From positions 24,196-88,195 of the forward strand of contig NZ_MRCS01000028.1 in NCBI RefSeq assembly GCF_002303925.1: a stretch of 64,000 nt of DNA, in the 5' to 3' direction. Under the pieces are notes generated by a model, which did no database searches, was not told where the DNA came from, and saw only the letters and a program-made list of their open reading frames with translations. Positions 17,121 through 26,373 of the stretch are shown one piece after another (within the stretch, counting starts at the first letter, position 1; each line of letters begins with the position of its first letter). This stretch comes from Pseudomonas sp. ACN8. Lineage in GTDB: Bacteria > Pseudomonadota > Gammaproteobacteria > Pseudomonadales > Pseudomonadaceae. The translations under genes were made by a program, and so were the position numbers.

Positions 17121-17639
17121 ATGTTTTCAAGACGGCAATTTCTTGTCGCGAGCGGCGGGCTGGGGATGACGGCCCTGGCAATCGGCCTGTTGCCGAAGTT
17201 TTCCACAGGCCCGGCATTGATCAGTGAGGCCAGCGCAGCGGAGGTATTCGAAGTGACCCACAGTGACAGCGAATGGCACGCGATCCTCAGTGACGAGCAG
17301 TACGACATCCTTCGCGAAGAAGGCACCGAACGCGCCTACAGCAGCCCGCTGAACAACGAGCACCGCGATGGCACCTTCGCCTGCGCCGGTTGCGACCTGC
17401 CGCTGTTTTCCTCTGCAACCAAGTTCGACAGCCGCACCGGTTGGCCGAGTTTCTGGGCGCCGCTGGACAAGGCCGTGGCGACCCGTCAGGACCGGGCGTT
17501 CGGCATGGTCCGCGAAGAGGTTCACTGCCGGCGCTGTGGCGGGCATCTGGGGCATGTCTTCGACGACGGCCCGAAACCCACCGGCCTGCGCTACTGCATG
17601 AATGGCCTGGCGATGAAATTCGTGCCCAGGACGGTGTGA
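17121..17639 (+). CDS. msrB: Exported peptide-methionine (R)-S-oxide reductase MsrB
   Basis: A 172-residue MsrB with a twin-arginine signal (SRRQFLVASGG, cleavage likely after SEASA near residue 39). Zinc ligands are C88, C91, C136 and C139 (CAGC, CRRC), and the catalytic Cys is C159 in RYCMNG. No other cysteine is available to resolve the sulfenate, so an external thiol partner is needed. It reduces Met-R-sulfoxide in folded proteins. GGAGG precedes ATG 17121 by 6 nt. It is first in an operon with a DipZ-like gene (33-bp gap) and msrA. Confidence 0.9.
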   Translation: MFSRRQFLVASGGLGMTALAIGLLPKFSTGPALISEASAAEVFEVTHSDSEWHAILSDEQYDILREEGTERAYSSPLNNEHRDGTFACAGCDLPLFSSATKFDSRTGWPSFWAPLDKAVATRQDRAFGMVREEVHCRRCGGHLGHVFDDGPKPTGLRYCMNGLAMKFVPRTV

Positions 17640-17672
17640 TTCCCTTCCACTCACTTTTTGCAGGTAATCGCC

Positions 17673-19448
17673 ATGTGGCTGCTGGTCCTCGCTTATCTCG
17701 GTGGTGTGCTGACGATTGTCAGCCCGTGCATTTTGCCGGTGTTGCCGTTTGTCTTCGCCCGCACCGGGCAACCCTTCGTCAAAAGCGGATTACCGCTGTT
17801 GATCGGGATGGCGCTGACCTTCGCACTGGTCGCCACATTGGCGGCGGTGGGCGGTGGCTGGGTGGTGCAGCTCAACCAGTACGGGCGCTGGCTGGCGCTG
17901 GTGTTCGTGGCATTGTTCGGACTGACGTTGTTGCTGCCGCAATTGGCTGAACGCCTGACCCGGCCATTGGTGGCGGCGGGCAGTCGTTTGTCGGAGGCGG
18001 CGGGCGCCGATGCGCGACCACGTCCCGGTGCTTCGTTGCTGATCGGCGTGGCCACCGGCCTGCTGTGGGCACCTTGCGCCGGGCCGATTCTCGGTCTGCT
18101 GTTGACCGGTGCAGCACTACAAGGCGCCAGCATTCAAACCAGCTTTTTGCTGCTGGCGTATGCCGCCGGTGCCGCCACGTCCCTCGCGCTGGCCTTGTTG
18201 CTGGGCGGCAAAGTCTTCACCGCGATGAAGCGCTCCATCGGCGCGGGCGAATGGCTGCGTCGCGGTCTTGGCGCGGCGATGCTGGCGGGTGTGGCGGCGA
18301 TTGCCCTGGGTCTGGATACGGGGGTTCTGGCGCGGCTCTCTACGGCGTCGACCGGTGGTATCGAGCAGGCGCTGGTGGAAAAACTGAGCGGCAAATCTGC
18401 GCGTAACAGCGGGGCGATGATGGCGCAGAACTCGACCTCCGGGGGCGCAGCGCAAGTGGCCGAGAATTCCCCGGGCAGCTTGCCGGTCGAAGGCAACCTG
18501 CCGTCACTGGAGGGCGCCGTGCAATGGCTCAACTCGCCACCTCTCGATGCCCAGGCCTTGAAAGGCAAGGTCGTGCTGGTGGATTTCTGGACCTACTCCT
18601 GCATCAACTGCCTGCGTTCGCTGCCCTATGTGAAGGCCTGGGCCGAGAAGTATCGCGATCAGGGTCTGGTGGTGATCGGTGTGCATGCGCCGGAGTTTGC
18701 CTTCGAGCGTGACGTCGGCAACGTCACCAAGGCCATGAAAGACCTGGGCATCAACTACCCGGTGGCCATCGACAACGAGTTCAAGATCTGGCGCGCCTTC
18801 AACAACGAGTATTGGCCGGCGCATTACTTTGCCGACGCCCAGGGACGCATTCGCTATCACCACTTCGGCGAAGGCGCGTACGCCGAGTCTGAGCGAGTCA
18901 TTCAGCAATTGCTGCGCGAGGCGGGGGCGGCCAAGGTCGCCGACGGGCTGATCAGTGCCAAGGCCGACGGTGTGCAAATGGCCCCGGACAACGACGCCGT
19001 GCAGTCGCCGGAAACCTATGTCGGCTACCAGCGTGCCGAGCACTTCGTACCGCAAACCGCGCTGGTGCCGGACAAGGTCGCGGCCTACAACCCGCCTGCG
19101 CAACTGGCCCTCAACGACTGGAGCCTGGGCGGCCAGTGGCATGTCGGCCCGGAGCGGGCCACCGCCAGCGCACCGGCCAGCCGCATCGTCTATCGCTTCC
19201 ATGCCCGTGATTTGCATCTGGTTCTCGGCCCTGGCGCCGATGGCAAGCCGGTGCGCTTCAAGGTGCTGATCGACGGCAAGGCTCCCGGCGATGCCCACGG
19301 CATGGACGTGGCCCCCGACGGCAGCGGCACCGTGACCGACCAGCGCTTGTATCAACTGGTGCGTCAGAGCGGCGGCGTGACCGACCGGACCTTCAGTATC
19401 GAGTTTCTTGATCCGGGTGCGTCGGCTTACGCCTTCACCTTCGGCTGA
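17673..19448 (+). CDS. dipZ: DipZ-like CcdA-thioredoxin fusion, transmembrane thiol reductase
   Basis: A 591-residue fusion. The first ~220 residues form a CcdA/DsbD-beta-like membrane domain with the two reactive-Cys motifs SPCILPVLPF and APCAGPILG. A linker follows, then a periplasmic thioredoxin domain with CINC (C310, C313; WTYSCINC), and a C-terminal beta-rich DipZ domain (from about 430). Such proteins carry electrons from cytoplasmic thioredoxin to periplasmic acceptors. ATG 17673 has AGGTAA upstream; a TTG at 17658 is an alternative. Placement between msrB and msrA indicates that it recycles these reductases. Confidence 0.88.
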   Translation: MWLLVLAYLGGVLTIVSPCILPVLPFVFARTGQPFVKSGLPLLIGMALTFALVATLAAVGGGWVVQLNQYGRWLALVFVALFGLTLLLPQLAERLTRPLVAAGSRLSEAAGADARPRPGASLLIGVATGLLWAPCAGPILGLLLTGAALQGASIQTSFLLLAYAAGAATSLALALLLGGKVFTAMKRSIGAGEWLRRGLGAAMLAGVAAIALGLDTGVLARLSTASTGGIEQALVEKLSGKSARNSGAMMAQNSTSGGAAQVAENSPGSLPVEGNLPSLEGAVQWLNSPPLDAQALKGKVVLVDFWTYSCINCLRSLPYVKAWAEKYRDQGLVVIGVHAPEFAFERDVGNVTKAMKDLGINYPVAIDNEFKIWRAFNNEYWPAHYFADAQGRIRYHHFGEGAYAESERVIQQLLREAGAAKVADGLISAKADGVQMAPDNDAVQSPETYVGYQRAEHFVPQTALVPDKVAAYNPPAQLALNDWSLGGQWHVGPERATASAPASRIVYRFHARDLHLVLGPGADGKPVRFKVLIDGKAPGDAHGMDVAPDGSGTVTDQRLYQLVRQSGGVTDRTFSIEFLDPGASAYAFTFG

Positions 19449-19478
19449 TTACTTTCCAACGCTTCAGGAGTTCGCCCC

Positions 19479-20186
19479 ATGAAAACACTCTTTACCTGGC
19501 GCCGTACCCTGCTGGGGCTGGCGGCTGCCGGCATCATCGGCCAATGCTCGGCCTTCTCCTTCGGTGGCGCCGAAGAGGGGGTCATCCTTCCACCGCCGGC
19601 CCTCGATGAAACCACTCAGGCCCGCAGCGAAACCGCCGTGTTTGCCGGTGGCTGTTTCTGGGGTGTTCAAGGGGTGTTCCAGCATGTCAAAGGCGTGAAG
19701 AACGCCGTCTCCGGCTACGCGGGCGGAGCGGCCAATACCGCACAATACGAGCGCGTCAGTAACGGCAATACCGGCCATGCGGAATCGGTCGAAGTGACGT
19801 TTGATCCTGCTCAGGTCAGCTACGGCACCTTGTTGCAGATCTACTTTTCGGTGGCACACAACCCGACCGAACTCAATCGCCAGGGGCCGGATACCGGCAC
19901 TCAATATCGCTCGGCGATTTTCACCAAAACCAGTGAACAGCAACGGGTCGCGCAGGCCTACATTGCCCAGCTTGATGCCGCCAAGTCGTTCGATAAACCG
20001 ATAGTGACCAAGCTGGAAAGCTACAACGGTTTCTACCCGGCGGAGGAAGAACATCAGGACTTCCTGACCGAGCATCCGACCTATCCGTACATCGTGATCA
20101 ACGACTTGCCGAAGGTCGCGCAGTTGAAGCAGCTGTACCCCAATCGCTATCAGGAGCAGCCGGTGCTGGTGAAGGCGGGGATGTAA
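19479..20186 (+). CDS. msrA: Exported peptide-methionine (S)-S-oxide reductase MsrA
   Basis: A 235-residue MsrA with the active-site GCFWGVQGVF (catalytic C59), the GYAGG and GHAE motifs, and the Glu/Tyr residues that bind sulfoxide. An N-terminal segment with paired arginines and a hydrophobic core (WRRTLLGLAAAGIIG) is an export signal, so it acts in the periplasm. Apart from C23, inside or near the signal, there is no second cysteine after C59, so like MsrB it lacks its own resolving Cys. It lies 30 bp after the dipZ-like gene. Confidence 0.9.
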   Translation: MKTLFTWRRTLLGLAAAGIIGQCSAFSFGGAEEGVILPPPALDETTQARSETAVFAGGCFWGVQGVFQHVKGVKNAVSGYAGGAANTAQYERVSNGNTGHAESVEVTFDPAQVSYGTLLQIYFSVAHNPTELNRQGPDTGTQYRSAIFTKTSEQQRVAQAYIAQLDAAKSFDKPIVTKLESYNGFYPAEEEHQDFLTEHPTYPYIVINDLPKVAQLKQLYPNRYQEQPVLVKAGM

Positions 20187-20195
20187 ATGCATGGC

Positions 20196-21113
20196 CTATT
20201 CGGCCGACGGGTGCTTGCCCCACCTCTGTACGGCAAACTCGACGAAGCGCCGCAGTTTCGGCAAACGGTGGCGATCCTGGGCATAGACCAGGTGCATCGG
20301 CCGGCTGGGCGGGCAGTAATCGGGCATCAGGGCCAACAGCTTTCCGTCCTTGAGATCCTGCTCGACCAGGGCGTCGGGCATCATCACGATGCCCATGCCG
20401 GTGCGCGCCGCCTGATGCAGTCCCGCCGAACTGTTGATCAGCATCGGCCCGCTGACCCCGACACTGACTTCGCCATCGGGACCGGCCAGGCGCCATTCCT
20501 TTTGCACCGATTGCCAGTCATCCCCGGCCGGATAGGCAAAGGACAGGCAGTCGTGGTGTCGCAGGTCTTCAGGCGTTTGCGGTGTGCCGCGCCGGGCGAG
20601 GTACTCCGGTGACGCGCACATGGTCAGGGTGTAGTCGATCAGCGGGCGGGCGATCAGATTGGAGGGTTCCAGAGCGCCAAGGCGGAACGCTACATCGAGG
20701 CCGTTTTCCAGCAGATCCGGGCGCCGGTTGGTCAGGACCACGTCGAGTTTCACCCGCGGGTTTTGCCGGCTGAACTCACTCAGTGCCGGTGCCAGACGTT
20801 CGGTACCGAAGGTCAGGGGCGCGGTGATGCGCAAGATGCCGCTCGGTTCGTCCAGCGCCTGCTCGGCCAGGCGCTCGGAATCGGCCACCAACCCCAGCAC
20901 TTCCAGGCAGCGCAGGTAATACGCGGTGCCGAACTCGGTCAGCCGCTGGCGCCGCGTCGTGCGGTTGAGCAGGCGCACACCCAGTCGTTGCTCCAGGGCC
21001 TTGAGGTGATTGCCGACCATGGTCGTGGACATTTCGCACTGCAAAGCGGCAGCGGTCATGCTGCCGGTCTCCACCACTTTCACGTAGACGGTCATTGCCT
21101 GGAACAGATCCAT
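20196..21113 (-). CDS. LysR-family regulator, DNA-binding
   Basis: A 305-residue LysR protein with the N-terminal HTH (MDLFQAMTVYVKVVETGSMTAAALQCEMSTTMVGNHLKALEQRLG) and a substrate-binding domain. The opening resembles the DsdC/CrgA-like group of LysR regulators. ATG 21113 is preferred to a TTG two codons upstream. The stop lies 9 bp from the convergent msrA stop. The start is divergent from the class III aminotransferase gene with only about 100 bp between, so autoregulation and control of that gene are plausible. Confidence 0.85.
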   Translation of the reverse strand: MDLFQAMTVYVKVVETGSMTAAALQCEMSTTMVGNHLKALEQRLGVRLLNRTTRRQRLTEFGTAYYLRCLEVLGLVADSERLAEQALDEPSGILRITAPLTFGTERLAPALSEFSRQNPRVKLDVVLTNRRPDLLENGLDVAFRLGALEPSNLIARPLIDYTLTMCASPEYLARRGTPQTPEDLRHHDCLSFAYPAGDDWQSVQKEWRLAGPDGEVSVGVSGPMLINSSAGLHQAARTGMGIVMMPDALVEQDLKDGKLLALMPDYCPPSRPMHLVYAQDRHRLPKLRRFVEFAVQRWGKHPSAE

Positions 21114-21215
21114 TATCAAGCTCTGCTTTTAAATGATTGAAGTTTTTCGGTGTTTATCCAGTTCTGGTGGCTAACCATACTGCAAAAACACCGACCCTTG
21201 CTGGAGCTTGATGTC

Positions 21216-22406
21216 ATGACCGCCGCCTGCCTGATGAGCACTTATCAACCCTTGGCCTTGAGTTTCAACAAGGGCCTGGGCACTCGCCTATGGGACCAGG
21301 CCGGCCGGGAATACCTGGATGCGGTCGCCGGTGTGGCGGTGACCAATGTCGGCCACTCCCATCCGAAAATCGTCGCCGCCATCGTTGAACAGGCCGGGTT
21401 ACTGCTGCACACGTCGAACCTCTACAGCATCGACTGGCAACAGCGGCTGGCGCAGAAACTGACGCGGCTGGCGGGCATGGACCGGGCGTTTTTCAACAAC
21501 TCCGGGGCCGAAGCCAACGAGACCGCACTGAAGATCGCCCGGCTGCATGGCTGGCACAAAGGCATCGAGCAGCCGCTGGTGGTGGTCATGGAGAACGCGT
21601 TCCATGGCCGCACCCTCGGCACCTTGTCGGCCAGCGATGGCCCTGCGGTGCGTCTGGGTTTCAACAAGCTGCCGGGGGATTTCGTCAAAGTGCCGTTCGG
21701 CGACCTCAATGCGCTGGACAAGGTGCAGCAGGCCCACGGTTCACGGATCGTGGCGATCCTGATGGAGCCGATCCAGGGCGAAAGCGGCGTGCAGCTGGCG
21801 CCACCGGGCTATCTCAAGGCCGTGCGCGAACTGTGCAACCGGCGCTCATGGCTGTTGATGCTCGATGAAATCCAGACCGGCATCGGCCGCACCGGCCAGT
21901 GGTTCGCGTTCCAGCACGAAGGCATCGTCCCGGACGTCATGACCCTGGCCAAAGGCCTGGGCAACGGCGTGCCCATCGGCGCGTGCCTGGCCCGTGGCAA
22001 GGCGGCAGAACTCTTCACGCCGGGCAGCCACGGCAGCACCTTCGGCGGTAATCCATTGGCCTGCCGGGTCGGATGCACCGTACTGGATATCGTTGAAGAA
22101 CAAGGCCTGCTGGAAAACGCCCGGCTTCAGGGGGCGCGCCTGCTCGAAAGATTGCGCACAGAATTGGCGGGCAACCCGAACGTCTCGCAAGTCCGCGGCC
22201 AGGGCCTGATGATCGGGCTCGAACTCAAGCAACCGATCCGCGACCTGAGCCTGATCGCCGCCCGGGATCACGGCTTGCTGATCAACGTCACGCGGGGCAA
22301 GACCATCCGCCTGCTGCCGCCGCTGACCATTGATGAGCGGGAGGTGGAGATGATTGTCAGAGGGGTGAGTGGGGTGATTTCGCAAGTTCTCGATCGACTG
22401 GAATAA
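21216..22406 (+). CDS. Class III aminotransferase, acetylornithine/ArgD-like
   Basis: A 396-residue PLP enzyme, fold-type I class III: GREYLDAVAGVAVTNVGHSHP, FFNNSGAEANETALKIAR, LMLDEIQTGIGRTG and the cofactor lysine K246 in TLAKGLGNGVPIGA. It resembles acetylornithine/succinylornithine transaminases (~400 aa). GGAG at 21203-21206 supports ATG 21216. The setting beside a LysR regulator, not in an arg operon, suggests an accessory paralogue, perhaps catabolic. Its last codons overlap an antisense YefM-like relic (see 22385-22460). Confidence 0.85.
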   Translation: MTAACLMSTYQPLALSFNKGLGTRLWDQAGREYLDAVAGVAVTNVGHSHPKIVAAIVEQAGLLLHTSNLYSIDWQQRLAQKLTRLAGMDRAFFNNSGAEANETALKIARLHGWHKGIEQPLVVVMENAFHGRTLGTLSASDGPAVRLGFNKLPGDFVKVPFGDLNALDKVQQAHGSRIVAILMEPIQGESGVQLAPPGYLKAVRELCNRRSWLLMLDEIQTGIGRTGQWFAFQHEGIVPDVMTLAKGLGNGVPIGACLARGKAAELFTPGSHGSTFGGNPLACRVGCTVLDIVEEQGLLENARLQGARLLERLRTELAGNPNVSQVRGQGLMIGLELKQPIRDLSLIAARDHGLLINVTRGKTIRLLPPLTIDEREVEMIVRGVSGVISQVLDRLE

Positions 22407-22460
22407 TCGTTCAGCGTTGGCTTTTGATCGTAGTAGGTAAGCGGTTTCATCAGACACGTC
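22385..22460 (-). pseudogene. Relic of a YefM/Phd-type antitoxin
   Basis: On the minus strand one frame reads DETAYLLRSKANAERLFQSIENL, matching the C-terminal signature I recall for YefM antitoxins (ETAYLLRSPANARRLMDSI). No YefM N-terminal half and no YoeB-like toxin can be recognised around it, and the 3' part runs antisense into the final codons of the aminotransferase gene. It is read as a decayed toxin-antitoxin fragment. Out of frame beside it is a 38-codon ORF (22450-22566) of uncertain meaning. Confidence 0.45.
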
Positions 22461-22629
22461 GAGGCCAACCGGCGTGTTCTTTTTCATACTGCAATAACTC
22501 AGCAAGTGTCGGATATATCGCATGGTCTTCTCCGCATCTGGATAGGTGTTCAGTATCCGTTTGCATTCCAAAAGATGTTTCTGCGATTGCTGTAGTCCAG
22601 ATCCGATTTGAAAGGGGCAGATGCAGTGG

Positions 22630-23124
22630 TTAACCGGGGTTTCGCATTGCGCCGAAAAAATCCGTGATTTCAGCTTGATCCATCAACCGAGTTTTTGAAT
22701 CGCTAAACCCTTCGAACAACCGCTGATGCGCAGCAAATCCACTTGAGTCATCACGCGTGCGATAGCTGCCCGCCCACTCCAGCAATGCCACCAACCGTTC
22801 ATCATCCTGTGTTTCCCGTTGGCGAATGTTGGCGACGCAATCCTCGTCATCGACACACAACCAGATCAACGCCGTGGCGCGGTGGAGGATTTCGCTGACG
22901 ATCCAGCCGTAAACCCCTTCGATCACCCAGCGCTCTTCACTTGCCGCCCCGCGCGCCATACCCAGCGTTTCATTTCGGGGGCGGGGGATGCTGTGTTCGT
23001 CGGACAGCCAGTGAATCCGGTCGAGATCGGTCCAGGGCACACGCAGTTGCTCGGCCAGCCGCTGTGCTAGCCAGCTCTTGCCCGAGCCGGAATTACCAAT
23101 GATCAGGGTTCGGGTGAGGTCCAT
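22630..23124 (-). CDS. P-loop NTPase, adenylate-kinase/FlaR-like
   Basis: A 164-residue protein with Walker A GNSGSGKSW at residues 10-18, a substrate-site pattern (PWTDLDRIHW), RWVIEGVYGW and a hydrophobic Walker-B-like strand (ALIWLCVDDED). This is the small kinase-like group often named topology modulation or shikimate/adenylate-kinase-like protein. Function is not known. It precedes the YefM relic on the same strand, and a REPIN lies just upstream. Confidence 0.75.
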   Translation of the reverse strand: MDLTRTLIIGNSGSGKSWLAQRLAEQLRVPWTDLDRIHWLSDEHSIPRPRNETLGMARGAASEERWVIEGVYGWIVSEILHRATALIWLCVDDEDCVANIRQRETQDDERLVALLEWAGSYRTRDDSSGFAAHQRLFEGFSDSKTRLMDQAEITDFFGAMRNPG

Positions 23125-23140
23125 GAGCGACTCCGATCAA

Positions 23141-23245
23141 TTGTGGGAGCGAGCTTGCTCGCGATGACGGTGTGGCAGTCACCACTAAAGTGACTGACAG
23201 ATTGCAATCGTCGGTACGCCGCCCGGAGCAAGTTCGCTCCCACAG
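23141..23245. repeat. REPIN with one diverged arm
   Basis: The left arm TTGTGGGAGCGAGCTTGCTCGCGATG is intact; the right arm (GGAGCAAGTTCGCTCCCACAG) has lost part of the palindrome. Both use the GCTT version of the core. Confidence 0.8.
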
Positions 23246-23255
23246 TTTTTTGTGA

Positions 23256-25175
23256 TCACTCGTCGCTTTCGGGCGCCACCATCCGGGTCTTCGGCGAACC
23301 ATTGGCGTTGTGCTGAAAAATGTCCTGCGGTTGACCTTTTTCATTAAAGAACACCTGCCCGATCCCCGCCGAGTTCCATAGCCGTTCACCGGCTTCGGCG
23401 TGTTCGGGCACGTGGGGCACGATGCGCATGCGTCGACGCTTGGTCAGCCAGTTCAGCGGTGAACGTGGCGAGTACAGCCAGCGGTTGAGGCGGTCGAACC
23501 ACTCGAGCAGAGTGGCGGGAAATTCATTCTTGATGCCGCTGCTGGTGATCTGCCAGATGCGCGGCCCGGCCTTGCGGTGGCGGATCAGCACTTCGTAGAC
23601 GAAGGAATAGTGCACATCGCCCGACAGCACCACGTAGTTACCCGGCGTGCGCGAGTGGCGGAAAATATTCAGGATCACCTGCGCCGCACCGCGATGGGCC
23701 ATCCAGTTTTCCGCGTCCACCAGCAGTGGATAACCGCACCAGCTGAATACCCGCTGCACGGTTTCAATCAGCTTGACGCCGAAGATCGGCGCGGGCGAAA
23801 CGATGATCGCACTCGGGTGGTCCAGCAGTTCCTGTTGCAGTTCGCTCAGGGCTTCCCAGTCGAGCAAACCGGAAGGCTGCTTGAGGTTCATCTCGCTGCG
23901 CCAGCGCCGGGTGCGGGTGTCGATCACCACGATGGCCGGAGTGGTCGGCAGCACGTAATGCCAGTGCTGAAACTTCAGCAGATCACCGATCAAATCATCC
24001 TGAACGGTGCGGTCGAGGTGACGCTGGTGTGTGCTGACGCTCAACGCACCGGCCTTTTCCAGCAGGGCGGCGAACGCATCCGGATGGTTGCCCCAGCCCT
24101 GGCACAACATGTAGGCCAGCAGCGCGTTGCCGATGATGCGCCGGGAGAACGGATGGCCGTAGGCCGTTTCTTCCCACTGCGCGCTAAGGTTCCAGTCATC
24201 GGTGATGTCGTGGTCGTCGAAAATCATCAGCGTCGGCAGATGCGCCAGTGCCCGCGCGACGTTGCCAAGGCCTGCCTTGAAGGCATCGATGCGCGTCTGT
24301 TCAAGGGCGTAGCGCTTGAGCCGTTCCGGCGTCAGCGACGGTGCCTGGGGCGCGATCAGGGTCCAGGGCACTGGCGACCAGACCAGCAAGTACATGGCCA
24401 TGACTTCGGCGAAGGTCACCAGGTGGTTGTCGGCACTGCTGCTGGTGAAAATCGGCTTGCGCGCGCCACCGAAAAACCGCTCGCGCAGGGTTTCATTGCT
24501 TTGCAATGCCGGCAGCAGATCGGCACGGTGGTAGTAACTGGCCGGATGCTCGTAGAGCCTGGCGCTGTCGCTGACTACGGCGCCTTCGAGGTGTTCCCCG
24601 AACAGACCCAGGCGCTCGATCAAGGCGTGAATCGCCCGCAGCATCGGCCCCGCGACATCGTCGGCGTAGACCTGATCGCCCGTCATCATCAGCAGTGCCG
24701 GGCGGTCTTTTGCCGCGTGTTCCTGCGCCAGCAACCGGTCGACGCACAGCAAGCCGTCTGTCGCCGGGTGATGAGGCTTGCGGCAAGAGCCGTGCAGCAA
24801 CTGGTCGACCCGTGCGCGCAGGACGAAGTTCGGGCAACGGGCATCGCCGTACAGCAGGTGCGGCGCCCAGTCGGCGATGCCTTCTTCCGTGCCATCGATC
24901 AGCAGGTCATAGTCGATCGACTCGTCCCAGGGCAGGGCGCAATCGAGGTGTACATCGATCAAGTGCACAAAGGCATGGGCCCCCACTGCAATCACCGTGC
25001 ATTGCCCGGCATCCAGGCGGATATCGCCGATGCCCTGCAGGCGCAAGGTCAGCGCCAGCGCCCGGGAACCCACCAGCCACAGCGCCAGCCGCGTGGGCTC
25101 CAGACGCCGCAACAGCGGACCCGCCAGGACCGGCGGCAGGGCATGATCATCAGGCAGTGGCAGCGTTTCGGACAT
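23256..25175 (-). CDS. PhoD-like phosphatase / metallophosphatase
   Basis: A 639-residue protein with PhoD-family metallophosphatase motifs: MMTGDQVYADD, LMIFDDHDITDDWN and VVLSGDVHYSFVYEV, which supply Asp/His metal ligands. An N-terminal domain of about 130 residues precedes the catalytic core. No signal peptide is evident, so it is probably cytoplasmic, unlike secreted PhoD. The ATG is at 25173-25175. Expected activity is phosphodiester or phosphomonoester hydrolysis, with unknown substrate. It is divergent from the quinone oxidoreductase operon. Confidence 0.8.
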   Translation of the reverse strand: MSETLPLPDDHALPPVLAGPLLRRLEPTRLALWLVGSRALALTLRLQGIGDIRLDAGQCTVIAVGAHAFVHLIDVHLDCALPWDESIDYDLLIDGTEEGIADWAPHLLYGDARCPNFVLRARVDQLLHGSCRKPHHPATDGLLCVDRLLAQEHAAKDRPALLMMTGDQVYADDVAGPMLRAIHALIERLGLFGEHLEGAVVSDSARLYEHPASYYHRADLLPALQSNETLRERFFGGARKPIFTSSSADNHLVTFAEVMAMYLLVWSPVPWTLIAPQAPSLTPERLKRYALEQTRIDAFKAGLGNVARALAHLPTLMIFDDHDITDDWNLSAQWEETAYGHPFSRRIIGNALLAYMLCQGWGNHPDAFAALLEKAGALSVSTHQRHLDRTVQDDLIGDLLKFQHWHYVLPTTPAIVVIDTRTRRWRSEMNLKQPSGLLDWEALSELQQELLDHPSAIIVSPAPIFGVKLIETVQRVFSWCGYPLLVDAENWMAHRGAAQVILNIFRHSRTPGNYVVLSGDVHYSFVYEVLIRHRKAGPRIWQITSSGIKNEFPATLLEWFDRLNRWLYSPRSPLNWLTKRRRMRIVPHVPEHAEAGERLWNSAGIGQVFFNEKGQPQDIFQHNANGSPKTRMVAPESDE

Positions 25176-25379
25176 CCGGCTTCAAGACTCTTGGGGCGTG
25201 GAAGCGGGCGATGATAGCGCAGGTGGCGACGGGACCGGCTAGACGATCCCGTTTCTGCCTGTCACCAAATGAAAAGCCATTGTCGTCTGATGAGAAGCGT
25301 CCCGACAGGCCTCGTCCTACAGTCCAATCAGCGCAATTCGATGCAACACGCCCACATTGCAGATTGGAGAATAAGAAAA

Positions 25380-26360
25380 ATGGCCAAAGCCGTACGCTTT
25401 TACGAAACCGGTGGTCCCGAAGTTCTACGTTATGAGGACGTCGAAGTCGGCGAACCCGGTCCCGGCCAGGTTCGGCTTCGTCATGTGGCAGTCGGCCTGA
25501 ACTATGCCGACACCTATTTCCGCAACGGCACCTACCCGATTCCGATGCCCAACGGCATGGGCGTCGAGGCCTCTGGCGTCGTCCAGGCCGTTGGTGAAGG
25601 GGTCACCAACGTCGAGGTCGGTGATCGTGTCACCTACACCGGTTTCCTCAACACCCTCGGTGCCTACAGCACCGAGCGCCTGATCCCGGCCGCGCCGCTG
25701 ATCAAACTGCCGGAAACCATCAGCTTCGAGACCGCTGCCGCGATGACCATGCGCGGTTTGACGTCTTCGTACCTGATGCGCCGCATCTACGACTTCAAAC
25801 CGGGCGACAGCATCCTGTTGCATGCCGCCGCCGGCGGTGTCGGTCTGATCGTTTCGCAGTGGGCCAAGTTGCTGGGCCTGAACGTGATCGGCACGGTGTC
25901 GACCGAGCAAAAGGCGGAAATCGCCCGGGCTCACGGTTGCGACCATACGATCAACTACAGCCATGAAGACGTCGCCGCTCGCGTTCGCGAATTGACCGAC
26001 GGTGTGGGCGTCAACGTGGTGTTCGACAGCGTTGGCAAGAACACCTTCATGGGTTCGCTGGATTCGTTGAAACCTCGTGGCCTGATGGTCTGCGTGGGTA
26101 CCGCGTCCGGCCCGATCCCGGCGTTCGACCCGGTGATGCTGGCGATGAAAGGCTCGCTGTTCCTCACCCGTCCGGCCCTGGCCAACTACATCAGCGACCC
26201 AGCTGAAAAAGCCGAGCTGGCCGGTGAGTTGTTCGACCACGTCGGCAGCGGCCGGATCAAGATCGAGATCAACCAGCACTACGCCTTGCAGGACGCGGTG
26301 CAGGCCCATCGCGACCTTGAATCGCGCAAGACTACCGGCTCATCGATTTTCGTCGTTTAA
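25380..26360 (+). CDS. NADPH:quinone oxidoreductase (Qor/zinc-less MDR family)
   Basis: A 326-residue medium-chain dehydrogenase/reductase: the catalytic N-terminal part (GLNYADTYFRNGTYPIPMPNGMGVEASG), a nucleotide-binding Rossmann motif AAGGVG near residue 150, and no structural-zinc Cys set, as in Qor. ATG 25380 has GGAG 11 nt upstream. It reduces quinones or enones with NADPH. The gap to the next gene is only 13 bp, making it the first gene of a seven-gene operon. Confidence 0.88.
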   Translation: MAKAVRFYETGGPEVLRYEDVEVGEPGPGQVRLRHVAVGLNYADTYFRNGTYPIPMPNGMGVEASGVVQAVGEGVTNVEVGDRVTYTGFLNTLGAYSTERLIPAAPLIKLPETISFETAAAMTMRGLTSSYLMRRIYDFKPGDSILLHAAAGGVGLIVSQWAKLLGLNVIGTVSTEQKAEIARAHGCDHTINYSHEDVAARVRELTDGVGVNVVFDSVGKNTFMGSLDSLKPRGLMVCVGTASGPIPAFDPVMLAMKGSLFLTRPALANYISDPAEKAELAGELFDHVGSGRIKIEINQHYALQDAVQAHRDLESRKTTGSSIFVV

Positions 26361-26373
26361 GGAGCGGCCAGCC

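Noticed and set aside
22450..22566. 38-codon minus-strand ORF (MQTDTEHLSRCGED...)
   Set aside because: No ribosome site, no recognisable family, and it overlaps the YefM relic out of frame; likely chance or decay, mentioned only as context.
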